Source of the DNA: Taudactylus pleione
Lineage: Eukaryota > Chordata > Amphibia > Anura > Myobatrachidae
NCBI GenBank assembly: GCA_031769625.1
Contig: JAUIMM010000579.1
Span: forward strand, 682,001-746,000
Length of the DNA stretch: 64,000 bases
Direction: 5' to 3'
A model generated the notes under the pieces. The model saw only the letters and a program-made list of their open reading frames with translations, did no database searches and had not been told where the DNA came from. Within the stretch, counting starts at the first letter, position 1, and the number at the start of each line of letters is the position of its first letter. This document shows, piece by piece, positions 1 to 13,015 of this stretch. The translations under genes were made by a program, and so were the position numbers.

Positions 1-3000
1 TTCTACATCCCTGCACTGTATCCTTTTACATCCCTGCACTGTATTACTACATCCCTGCACTGTATCCTACTACATCCCTGCACTGTATTACCACATCCCT
101 GCACCCTATTACTACACCCCTGCACTGTATCCTACTACATCCCTCCACTGTATCCTACTACATACCTGCAGTGTATTACTACATACATCCACTGTATTAC
201 TACATACCTGCACTGTATCATACTACATCCCTTCACTGTATCCTACTACATCTTTGCAATGTATTACTACATCCCTGCACTGTATCCTACTACATCCCTG
301 AACTGTATTACTACATCCATGCACAGTATCCTACTACATACATGCACTGTATTACTACATCCCTGCACTGCATTGCTACATCCCTGCACTGCATTACTAC
401 ATCTCTGCACTGTATGCTACTACATACCTGCACTGTATTACTACTACATCCCTGCACTGTATTACTACTACTTCCCTGCAATGTATCATACTATATCCCT
501 GCATTGTATTACTACATCCCTGCACTGTATTACTACATCCCTGCACTGTATCCTACTACATCCCTGCACTGTATTAATACATCCCTGCACTGTATTCTAC
601 TACATCACTGCACTGTTTTATGTCATCCCTGCTTTGTATCCTACTACATCCCTGCACTGTATTACTACATCCCTGCACTGTATTACTACATCCCTGCACT
701 GTATCCTACTATATCCCTATACTGTATTACTACATCCTTGCACTGTATCCTACTGCATCCCTGCACTGTATTACTACATCCCTACACTGTATTACTTCAT
801 CCCTGCACTATATCCTACTACATCCCTGCACTGTACCCTACTACATCCCAGCACTGTATTACTACATTCCAGCACTGTATCCTACTACATCCCTGCACTG
901 TATCCTACTACATCCCTGCACTGTATTAATACATCCCTGCACTGTATCCTACTGCATCCCTGCACTGTATTACTACATCCCTGCACTGTATCGAACTACA
1001 TCCGTACACTGTATTACTACATCCCTGCACTGTGTTACTACATGTCTGCACTGTATCCTACTACATCCCTATACAGTGTTACTACATCCATGCACTTTAA
1101 TACTACAACCCTGCACTATATTACCACATCCCTACACTGTATCCTACTACATCCCTGCATTGTACCCTACTATATCCCTGCACAGTATTACTTCATCCCT
1201 GCACTATATCCTACTAGATCCCTTCACTGTATCCTACTACATCCCTGCACTGTATTACTACATCCCTGCACTGTATCCTACTACATCCCTGTACTATATC
1301 CTACAACATCACTGCACTGTATTACTACATCCCTGCACTGTATCGTACTACATCCCTGCACTATATTACTAAATCCCTGCACTGTATTACTACATCCCTG
1401 CACTGTATCCTACTACATGCCTTCACTGTATCCTACTACATCCCTGCACTGTATTACTACATCCCTGCACTGTATCCTACTACATCCCTGCACTGTATTA
1501 CTACATCCCTGCACTGTATCCTACTACATCCCTGCACTATATTACTACATCCCTGCACTGTATCCTTCTACATCCCTACACTGTATTACTACATCCGTGC
1601 ACTCTAACCTGCTGCATCCCTGCACTTTATTACTACATCCCTGCACTGTATTACTACATCCCTGCACTGTGTCCTACGACATCCCAGCACTGTATCCTAC
1701 TACATCCCTGCACTGTATCCTACTACATCCCTGCACTGTATTACTACATCCCTGCACTGTATCCTACTACATCCATTGTACTGTATCCTACTACATTCCT
1801 GCACTGTATTACTACATCCCTGCACTGTATCCTACTACATGCCAGCACTGTATTACTACATCCCTGCACTGAATCCTACTACATCCCTGCACTGTATCCT
1901 ACTACATCCCTGCACTGTATCCTACTACATCCCTGCACTATATTACTACATCTCTGCACTGTATTACTACATCACTGCACTGTATCCTACTACATCCCTG
2001 CACTGTATTACTTCATCCCTGCACTGTATCCTACTACATCCCTGCACTGTATTACTACATCCCTGCATTGCATTACTACATCCCTGCACTGTATCCTACT
2101 ACATCCCTGCACTGTATCCTACTACATCCCTTCACTGTATCCTACTACATCCCTTCACTGTATCCTACTACATCCCTGCACTGTATCCTACTACATCCCT
2201 GCACTGTATTACTACATCCCTTCACTGTTTCCTACTACATCCCTGCACTGTATTACCACATCCCTGCACTGTATTACTACATCCCTGCACTGTATCCTAC
2301 TACATCCCTGCACTGTATCCTACTACATCCCTGCACTGTATCCTACTACATCCCTGCACTGTTCTACTACATCCCTGCACTGTATCCTACTACATCCCAG
2401 CACTGTATTAATAAATCCCTGCACTGTTTCCTACTACATTCCAGCACTGTATTACTACATCCATGCACTGTATCCTACTACATCCCTGCACTGTATTACT
2501 ACATCCTTGCACTGTATTACTACATCCCTGCACTGTATCCTACTACATCCCTAAACTGTATCTTACTACATCCCTGCACTGTATTACTACATCCCTGCAC
2601 TGTATCCTACTGCATCCCTGCACTGTATCCTTCTACATCCCTGCTCTGTATCCTACTACATCCCTAAACTGTATCTTACTACATCCCTGCACTGTATTAC
2701 TACATCCCTGCACTGTATCCTACTGCATCCCTGCACTGTATCCTTCTACATCCCTGCTCTGTATCCTACTACATCTCTGCACTGTATTACTACATCACTG
2801 CACGGTATTACTTCATCCCTGCACTGTATCCTACTACATCCCTGCACTGTATTACTACATCCCTGCACTGTATTACTACATCCCTACACTGTATCTTTCC
2901 ACATCCCTGCACTGTATCCTACTACATCCCTGCACTGTAGTACTACATCCCTGCACTGTATTACTACATCCCTGTACTGTATCCTACTACATCCCTTCAC

Positions 3001-3443
3001 TATATCCTACTACATCCCTGCATTGTGTTACTACATCCCTGCACTGTATCCTACTACATCCATGCACTGTATTACTACATCCCTGCACTGTATTACTACA
3101 TCCCTGCACTGTATCCTAGTACATCCCTGCACTGTATTATACTACATCCCTGCACTGTTTTTCTACATCCCTACACTGTATCCTACTACATCCCTGCACA
3201 GTATTACTACATCCCTGCACTGTATTACTACATCCCTGCAATGTATCCTACTATATCCCTATACTATATTACTACATCCATGCACTGTAGCCTACTCCAT
3301 CCCTGCACTGTATTACAGCATCCCTGCACTGTATTACTACATCCCTGCACTGAAGTAATACATATCTGCAATGAATTTCTACATTCCTGCACTGTATCCT
3401 ACTACATCCCTGCACTGTATCCCACTACATCCCTGCTCTGTAT
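1..3443. repeat. Higher-order block A, copy 1 (internally deleted)
   Basis: Bases 1 to about 1120 match 3444 to about 4563 at a constant offset of 3443, with scattered substitutions. The offset then becomes 3957 (landmark ATGCCTTC at 1416 and 5373), about 4157 near 2463, and 4065 near 3025. Copy 1 is therefore shorter than copy 2 by about 514 bp near 1120 and by smaller amounts later, and it carries an extra 113 bp local duplication near 2551-2776. The block ends just after the GAAGTAAT landmark at 3352. Its left end may lie outside the window. Confidence 0.85.
2551..2776. repeat. Local 113 bp tandem duplication
   Basis: The variant CCCTAAACTG followed by TATCTTAC, CTACTGCATCC, CCTTCTACATCC and CTGCTCTG occurs twice in a row, with TAAACT at 2552 and 2665. 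The 113 bp period equals five units (one of 21 bp and four of 23 bp). The equivalent place in block A copy 2 (about 6705-6810) has it once, so this is a copy-1-specific event, most simply unequal exchange or slippage. Confidence 0.85.
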
Positions 3444-6400
3444 TTCTACATCCCTGCACTGTATCCTTTTACATCCCTGCACTGTATTACTACATCCCTG
3501 CACTGTATCCTACTACATCCCTGCACTGTATTACCACATCCCTGCACCCTATTACTACACCCCTGCACTGTATCCTACTACATCCCTCCACTGTATCCTA
3601 CTACATACCTGCAGTGTATTACTACATACATCCACTGTATTACTACATACCTGCACTGTATCATACTACATCCCTTCACTGTATCCTACTACATCTTTGC
3701 AATGTATTACTACATCCCTGCACTGTATCCTACTACATCCCTGAACTGTATTACTACATCCATGCACAGTATCCTACTACATACATGCACTGTATTACTA
3801 CATCCCTGCACTGCATTGCTACATCCCTGCACTGCATTACTACATCTCTGCACTGTATGCTACTACATACCTGCACTGTATTACTACTACATCCCTGCAC
3901 TGTATTACTACTACTTCCCTGCAATGTATCATACTATATCCCTGCATTGTATTACTACATCCCTGCACTGTATTACTACATCCCTGCACTGTATCCTACT
4001 ACATCCCTGCACTGTATTAATACATCCCTGCACTGTATTCTACTACATCACTGCACTGTTTTATGTCATCCCTGCTTTGTATCCTACTACATCCCTGCAC
4101 TGTATTACTACATCCCTGCACTGTATTACTACATCCCTGCACTGTATCCTACTATATCCCTATACTGTATTACTACATCCTTGCACTGTATCCTACTGCA
4201 TCCCTGCACTGTATTACTACATCCCTACACTGTATTACTTCATCCCTGCACTATATCCTACTACATCCCTGCACTGTACCCTACTACATCCCAGCACTGT
4301 ATTACTACATTCCAGCACTGTATCCTACTATATCCCTGCACTGTATCCTACTACATCCCTGCACTGTATTACTACATCCCTGCACTGTATCCTACTGCAT
4401 CCCTGCACTGTATTACTACATCCCTGCACTGTATCGAACTACATCCGTACACTGTATTACTACATCCCTGCACTGTGTTACTACATGTCTGCACTGTATC
4501 CTACTACATCCCTATACAGTGTTACTACATCCATGCACTTTAATACTACAACCCTGCACTATATTACTACATCCCTGCACTGTATCCTACTACATCCCTG
4601 CACTGTATTACTGCATCCTTGCACTGTATCCTACTACATCCCTGCACTGTATTAATACATCCCTGCACTGTAGCCTACTACATCCCTTTACTATATTACT
4701 ACATCTGTGCACTGTTTCCTACTGCATCCCTGCACTGTATTACTACATCCCTGAACTGTATTAATACATCCCTGCACTGTATGCTACTACATCCCTGCAT
4801 TGTATCCTACTACATCCCTGCACTGTATCCTGCTACATCCCTACACTGTATTACTACATCCCTGCCCTGTATCTTACTACATCCCTGCACTGTATCCTAC
4901 CTCATCCCTGCACTGTATCCTACCTCATCCCTGCACTGTATCCTACCTCATCTCTGCACTATATCCTACTACAGCACTGCACTGTATCCTACTACATCCC
5001 TGCACTGTATCCTACTACATCCCTGCACTGTATTACTACATCCCTACACTGTAACCTACTACATCCCTGCACTGTATTACCACATCCCTACACTGTATCC
5101 TACTACATCCCTGCATTGTACCCTACTATATCCCTGCACTGTATTACTACATCCCTGCACTATATCCTACTAGATCCCTTCACTGTATCCTACTACATCC
5201 CTGCACTGTATTACTACATCCCTGCACTGTATCCTACTACATCCCTGTACTATATCCTACAACATCACTGCACTGTATTACTACATCCCTGCACTGTATC
5301 GTACTACATCCCTGCACTGTATTACTAAATCCCTGCACTGTATTACTACATCCCTGCACTGTATCCTACTACATGCCTTCACTGTATCCTACTACATCCC
5401 TGCACTGTATTACTACATCCCTGCACTGTATCCTACTACATCCCTGCACTGTATTACTACATCCCTGCACTGTATCCTACTACATCCCTGCACTATATTA
5501 CTACATCCCTGCACTGTATCCTTCTACATCCCTACACTGTATTACTACATCCATGCACTCTAACCTGCTGCATCCCTGCACTTTATTACTACATCCCTGC
5601 ACTGTATTACTACATCCCTGCACTGTGTCCTACGACATCCCAGCACTGTATCCTACTACATCCCTGCACTGTATCCTACTACATCCCTGCACTGTATTAC
5701 TACATCCCTGCACTGTATCCTACTACATCCATTGTACTGTATCCTACTACATTCCTGCACTGTATTACTACATCCCTGCACTGTATCTTACTACATGCCA
5801 GCACTGTATTACTACATCCCTGCACTGAATCCTACTACATCCCTGCACTGTATCCTACTACATCCCTGAACTGTATCCTACTACATCCCTGCACTGTATC
5901 CTACTACATCCCAGCACTGTATCCTACTACATCCCTGCACTATATTACTACATCTCTGCACTGTATTACTACATCACTGCACTGTATCCTACTACATCCC
6001 TGCACTGTATTACTTCATCCCTGCACTGTATCCAACTACATCCCTGCACTGTATTACTACATCCCTGCATTGTATTACTACATCCCTGCACTGTATCCTA
6101 CTACATCCCTGCACTGTATCCTACTACATCCCTTCACTGTATCCTACTACATCCCTTCACAGTATCCTACTACATCCCTGCACTGTATCCTACTACATCC
6201 CTGCACTGTATTACTACATCCCTGCACTGTATCCTACTACATCCCTGCGCTGTAGCCTTCTACATCCCTGCAATGTATTACTACATCCCTGCACTGTATC
6301 CTACTACATCCCTGCACTGTATTACTACATCCCTGCACTGTATCCTACTACATCCCAGCACTGTATTACTACATCCCTTCACTGTATCCTACTACATCCC

Positions 6401-7464
6401 TGCACTGTATTACCACATCCCTGCACTGTATTACTACATCCCTGCACTGTATCCTACTACATCCCTGCACTGTATCCTACTACATCCCTGCACTGTATCC
6501 AACTACATCCCTGCACTGTTCTACTACATCCCTGCACTGTATCCTACTACATCCCAGCACTGTATTAATAAATCCCTGCACTGTTTCCTACTACATTCCA
6601 GCACTGTATTACTACATCCATGCACTGTATCCTACTACATCCCTGCACTGTATTACTACATCCTTGCACTGTATTACTACATCCCTGCACTGTATCCTAC
6701 TACATCCCTAAACTGTATCTTACTACATCCCTGCACTGTATTACTACATCCCTGCACTGTATCCTACTGCATCCCTGCACTGTATCCTTCTACATCCCTG
6801 CTCTGTATCCTACTACATCCCTGCACAGTATTAATACATCTCTGCACTGTATTACTACATCACTGCACGGTATTACTTCATCCCTGCACTGTATCCTACT
6901 ACATCCCTGCACTGTATTACTACATCCCTGCACTGTATTACTACATCCCTACACTGTATCTTTCCACATCCCTGCACTGTATCCTACTACATCCCTGCAC
7001 TGTAGTACTACATCCCTGCACTGTATTACTACATCCCTGTACTGTATCCTACTACATCCCTTCACTATATCCTACTACATCCCTGCATTGTGTTACTACA
7101 TCCCTGCACTGTATCCTACTACATCCATGCACTGTATTACTACATCCCTGCACTGTATTACTACATCCCTGCACTGTATCCTAGTACATCCCTGCACTGT
7201 ATTATACTACATCCCTGCACTGTTTTTCTACATCCCTACACTGTATCCTACTACATCCCTGCACAGTATTACTACATCCCTGCACTGTATTACTACATCC
7301 CTGCAATGTATCCTACTCCATCCCTGCACTGTATTACAGCATCCCTGCACTGTATTACTACATCCCTGCACTGAAGTAATACATATCTGCAATGTATTTC
7401 TACATTCCTGCACTGTATCCTACTACATCCCTGCACTGTATCCCACTACATCCCTGCTCTGTAT
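3444..7464. repeat. Higher-order block A, copy 2 (fuller version)
   Basis: This is the second copy of the block that opens the window, beginning with the same TTCTACATCC / CCTTTTACATCC unit pair. It includes a ~514 bp segment (about 4563-5080) missing from copy 1. That segment is also present at about 33.5-34.0 kb and 35.7-36.2 kb, so the fuller form is probably ancestral. It carries the GAAGTAAT landmark at 7373. Beyond 7464 the next units start to look like another block start, then diverge at the variant CTACATCCGTTCACTG. Confidence 0.82.
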
Positions 7465-9012
7465 TTCTACATCCCTGCACTGTATTCTTTTACATCCCTG
7501 CACTGTATTACTACATCCCTGCACTGTATCCTGCTACATCCGTTCACTGTATTACTACATCCCTGCACTGTATCGTACTACATCCCTGCACTGTATTACT
7601 ACATCCCTGCACTGTATTACTACATGTCTGCACTGTATCCTACTACATCCCTGAATGGTATTACTACATCCGTGCACTTTATTACTACATCCCTGCACTG
7701 TATTACTACATCCCTGCACTGTATTACTACATCCCTGCACTGGATTACTACATGTCTGCACTGTATCCTACTACATCCCTGAACGGTATTACTACATCCG
7801 TGCACTGTTTTACTACATCCATGCACTGTATTACTACAACACTGCACTGTATCCTACTATATCCCTATGCTGTATTACTACATCCCTGCACTTTAATACT
7901 ACATCCCTGCGCTGTATTACTACATCCCTGCACTGTATCCTACTACATCCCTGCACTGTATTACTTCTTCTCTGCACTGTATCCTTCTACATCCCTGCAC
8001 TGTATTACTACATCCCTGCACTGTATCCTACTACATCCCTATACTATATTACTACATCTGTGCACTGTTTCCTACTGCATTCCTGCACTGTATTACTACA
8101 TCCCTGCACTGCATCCTACTACATCCCTGCACTGTATGCTGCTACACCCTGCACTGTATCCTACTACATCCCTGCACTGTATCCTACCTCATCCCTGCAC
8201 TGTATCCTACCTCATCCCTGCACTATATCCTATTGCATCCATTCACTGTATCCTACTACATCCCTGCACTGTATTACTACATCTCTGCACTGTATACTAC
8301 TACATCCCTTCACTGTATTAATACATTCCCTACACTGTATCCTACTACATCCCTGCACTGTATTACTGCATCCCTGCACTGTATCCTTCTACATCCCTGC
8401 ACTGTATTACTACATCCCTGCACTGTATCCTACTACAAAACCTGCACTGTACCCTATTATACTCCTGCACTGTATTACTACATCCTTGCACTGTATCCTA
8501 CTACATCCCTTCACTGTATCCTACTACATCCCTGCACTGTATTATTACATCCCTCCACTGTATCCTACTACATCCCTGTACTGTATCCTACAACATCACT
8601 GCACTGTATTACTACATCCCTGCACTGTATCCTACTACATCCTTGCACTGTATTACTACATCCCTTCACTGTATACTACTACATCCCTGAACTGTATTAC
8701 TACATCCCTGCCTTGTATCCTACTACATACCTGCACTGTATTACTACATCCCTGCACTGCCTTACTACATCCCTGCACTGTATCCGACTACATACCTGCT
8801 CTGTATTACTACATCCCAGCACTGTATTACTACTTCATCTCTGCACTGTATTATTACTACTTCCCTGCAATGTATCCTACTATATCCCTGCATTGTATTA
8901 CTACATCCCTGCACTGTATCCTACTACATCCCTGCACTGTATTAATACATCCCTGCACTGTATTCTACTACATCACTGCACTGTTTTACTACATCCCTGC
9001 ACTGCATCCTAC
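7465..9012. repeat. Block C-type segment between block A and the 4003 bp repeats
   Basis: Landmarks here match 10.8-12.4 kb at an offset near 3430 (GAAGTAAT at 7373 and 10803; an AAAA-containing unit at 8437 and 11864). It carries the CATGTCTGCACTG / CCGTGCACTTT pair near 7624 and 7753, a short unit with CTACACCCTG near 8143, and TACTACTTCC units near 8860. Near 9,010 it stops matching that relative and switches to sequence matching 13.0 kb, so this is a block junction. Confidence 0.75.
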
Positions 9013-9360
9013 TACATCCCTAAACTGTATCTTACTACATCCCTGCACTGTATTACTACATCCCTGCACTGTATCCTACTGCATCCCTGCACTGTATCCT
9101 TCTACATCCCTGCTCTGTATCCTACTACATCCCTGCACAGCATTAATACATCTCTGCACTGTATTACTACATCACTGCACGGTATTACTTCATCCGTGCA
9201 CTGTATCCTACTACATCCCTGCACTGTATTACTACATCCCTGCACTGTATTACTACATCCCTACACTGTATCTTTCCACATCCCTGCACTGTATCCTACT
9301 ACATCCCTGCACTGTAGTACTACATCCCTGCACTGTATTACTACATCCCTGCACTGTATC

Positions 9361-10566
9361 CTAGTACATCCCTGCACTGTATTATACTACATCCCTGCAC
9401 TGTTTTTCTACATCCCTACACTGTATCCTACTACATCCCTGCACAGTATTACTACATCCCTGCACTGTATTACTACATCCCTGCAATGTATCCTACTATA
9501 TCCCTATACTATATTACTACATCCATGCACTGTAGCCTACTCCATCCCTGCACTGTATTACAGCATCCCTGCACTGTATTACTACATCCCTGCACTGAAG
9601 TAATACATATCTGCAATGTATTTCTACATTCCTGCACTGTATCCTACTACATCCCTGCACTGTATCCCACTACATCCCTGCTCTGTATTTCTACATCCCT
9701 GCACTGTATCCTTTTACATCCCTGCATTGTATTACTACATCCCTGCACTGTATCCTACTACATCCGTTCACTGTATTAATACATCCCTGCACTGTATCGT
9801 AATACATCCCTGCACTGTATTACTACATCCCTGCACTGTATTACTACATGTCTGCACTGTATCCTACTACATCCCTGAACGGTATTACTACATCCGTGCA
9901 CTTTATTACTACATCCCTGCACTGTATTACTACATCCCTGCACTGTATCCTACTACATCCCTGCACTGTATCCTACTACATCCCTGCACTGTATTACTAC
10001 ATCCCTGCACTGTATTACTACATGTCTGCACTGTATCCTACTACATCCCTGAACGGTATTACTACATCCGTGCACTGTATTACTACATCCATGCACTGTA
10101 TTACTACATCCCTGCACTGTATCCTACTATATCCCTATGCTGTATTACTACATCCCTGCACTTTATTACTACATCCCTGCACTGTATTACTACATCCCTG
10201 CACTGTATCCTACTACATCCCTGCACTGTATTACTTCATCTCTGCACTGTATCCTTCTACATCCCTGCACTGTATTACTACATCCCTGCACTGTATCCTA
10301 CTACATCCCTATACTATATTACTACAACTGTGCACTGTTTCCTACTGCATTCCTGCACTGTACTACTACATCCCTGCACTGTATTACTACATCCCTGCAC
10401 TGCATTCTACTACATCCCTGCACTGTATGCTGCTACACCCTGCACTGTATCCTACTACATCCCTGCACTGTATCCTACCTCATCCCTGCACTGTATCCTA
10501 CCTAATCCCTGCACTATATCCTATTGCATCCATTCACTGTATCCTACTACATCCCTGCACTGTATC
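9361..10566. repeat. 1206 bp sub-repeat, first copy inside the 4003 bp unit
   Basis: The variant CTAGTACATCC at 9361 recurs at 10567, and GAAGTAAT at 9597 recurs at 10803, giving a period of 1206 bp. The same nested structure is found 4003 bp downstream at 13364-14569. The sub-repeat carries the ACATGTCTGCACTG pair and, near 10320, the marker CTGTGCACTGTTTCC (here with ACTACAACTG before it). Confidence 0.87.
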
Positions 10567-11694
10567 CTAGTACATCCCTGCACTGTATTATACTACATCC
10601 CTGCACTGTTTTTCTACATCCCTACACTGTATCCTACTACATCCCTGCACAGTATTACTACATCCCTGCACTGTATTACTACATCCCTGCAATGTATCCT
10701 ACTATATCCCTATACTATATTACTACATCCATGCACTGTAGCCTACTCCATCCCTGCACTGTATTACAGCATCCCTGCACTGTATTACTACATCCCTGCA
10801 CTGAAGTAATACATATCTGCAATGTATTTCTACATTCCTGCACTGTATCCTACTACATCCCTGCACTGTATCCCACTACATCCCTGCTCTGTATTTCTAC
10901 ATCCCTGCACTGTATCCTTTTACATCCCTGCACTGTATTACTACATCCCTGCACTGTATCCTACTACATCCGTTCACTGTATTACTACATCCCTGCACTG
11001 TATCGTACTACATCCCTGCACTGTATTACTACATCCCTGCACTGTATTACTACATGTCTGCACTGTATCCTACTACATCCCTGAATGGTATTACTACATC
11101 CGTGCACTTTATTACTACATCCCTGCACTGTATTACTACATCCCTGCACTGTATCCTACTACATCCCTGCACTGTATTACTACATCCCTGCACTGTATTA
11201 CTACATGTCTGCACTGTATCCTACTACATCCCTGAACGGTATTACTACATCCGTGCACTGTATTACTACATCCATGCACTGTATTACTACATCCCTGCAC
11301 TGTATCCTACTATATCCCTATGCTGTATTACTACATCCCTGCACTTTACTACATCCCTGCACTGTATTACTTCTTCTCTGCACTGTATCCTTCTACATCC
11401 CTGCACTGTATTACTACATCCCTGCACTGTATCCTACTACATCCCTATACTATATTACTACATCTGTGCACTGTTTCCTACTGCATTCCTGCACTGTATT
11501 ACTACATCCCTGCACTGTATTACTACATCCCTGCACTGCATCCTACTACATCCCTGCACTGTATGCTGCTACACCCTGCACTGTATCCTACTACATCCCT
11601 GCACTGTATCCTACCTCATCCCTTCACTGTATCCTACCTCATCCCTGCACTATATCCTATTGCATCCATTCACTGTATCCTACTACATCCCTGC
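10567..11694. repeat. 1206 bp sub-repeat, second copy (slightly shortened)
   Basis: This is the tandem partner of 9361-10566. It follows the first copy with the same landmarks, then loses units: the offset falls from 1206 to about 1183 near 11,200, and a short hybrid reading CTTTACTACATCC occurs near 11,345. After about 11,694 the sequence continues into the single-copy part of the 4003 bp unit. The same copy is repeated at about 14570-15697. Confidence 0.8.
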
Positions 11695-13015
11695 ACTGTA
11701 TTACTACATCTCTGCACTGTATACTACTACATCCCTTCACTGTATTAATATATTCCCTACACTGTATCCTACTACATCCCTGCACTGTATTACTGCATCC
11801 CTGCACTGTATCCTTCTACGTCCCTGCACTGTATTACTACATCCCTGCACTGTATCCTACTACAAAACCTGCACTGTACCCTATTATATCCCTGCACTGT
11901 ATTACTACATCCTTGCACTGTATCCTACTACATCCCTTCACTGTATCCTACTACATCCCTCCACTGTATTATTACATCCCTGCACTGTATCCTACTACAT
12001 CCCTGTACTGTATCCTACAACATCACTGCACTGTATTACTACATCCCTACACTGTATCCTACTACATCCTTGCACTGTATTACTACATCCCTTCACTGTA
12101 TCCTACTACATCCCTGAACTGTATTACTACATCCCAGCTCTGTATCCTACTACATACCAGCACTGTATTACTACATCCCTGCACTGCATTACTACATCCC
12201 TGCACTGTATCCTACTACATACCTGCTCTGTATTACTACATCCCAGCACTGTATTACTACTTCATCTCTGCACTGTATTATTACTACTTCCCTGCAATGT
12301 ATCCTACTATATCCCTGCATTGTATTACTACATCCCTGCACTGTATCCTACTACATCCCTGCACTGTATTAATACATCCCTGCACTGTATTCTACTACAT
12401 CACTGCACTGTTTTACTTCATCCCTGCACTGCATCCTACTACATCCCTGCACTGTATCCTACTACATCCCTTCACTGTATCCTACTACATCCCTTCACTG
12501 TATCCTACTACATCCCTGCACTGTATCACTACATCCCTGCAATGTATCCTACTACATCCCTGCGCTGTAGCCTACTACATCCCTGCAATGTATTACTACA
12601 TCCCTGCACTGTATCCTACTACATCCCTGCACTGTATTACTACATCCCTGCACTGTATCCTACTACATCCCTGCACTGTATTACTACATCCCTTCACTGT
12701 ATCCTACTACATCCCTGCACTGTATTACCACATCCCTGCACTGTATTACTACATCCCTGCACTGTATCCTACTACATCCCTGCACTGTATCCTACTACAT
12801 CCCTGCACTGTATCCTACTACATCCCTGCACTGTTCTACTACATCCCTGCACTGTATCCTACTACATCCCTGCACTGTATTAATAAATCCCTGCACTGTT
12901 TCCTACTACATTCCTGCACTGTATTACTACATCCATGCACTGTATCCTACTACATCCCTGCACTGTATTACTACATCCTTGCACTGTATTACTACATCCC
13001 TGCACTGTATCCTAC

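Larger units (their letters stand above)
9013..13015. repeat. 4003 bp higher-order repeat, copy 1
   Basis: Every landmark checked recurs exactly 4003 bp downstream: TAAACT at 9021 and 13024, GAAGTAAT at 9597 and 13600 and again at 10803 and 14806, and the AAAA unit at 11864 and 15867. The match continues past the unit end to about 13345 / 17348. Only a few substitutions were seen, for example GAACGG against GAATGG near 10051 / 14054, and CCCTTCACTG against CCCTGCACTG near 11624 / 15627. The similarity implies recent duplication or strong homogenisation. Confidence 0.92.

Noticed and set aside
2545..2560. Telomeric repeat CCCTAA
   Set aside because: The hexamer appears only as an isolated variant in units reading ATCCCTAAACTG (for example near 2549, 6709, 9018 and 13021) and never in tandem.
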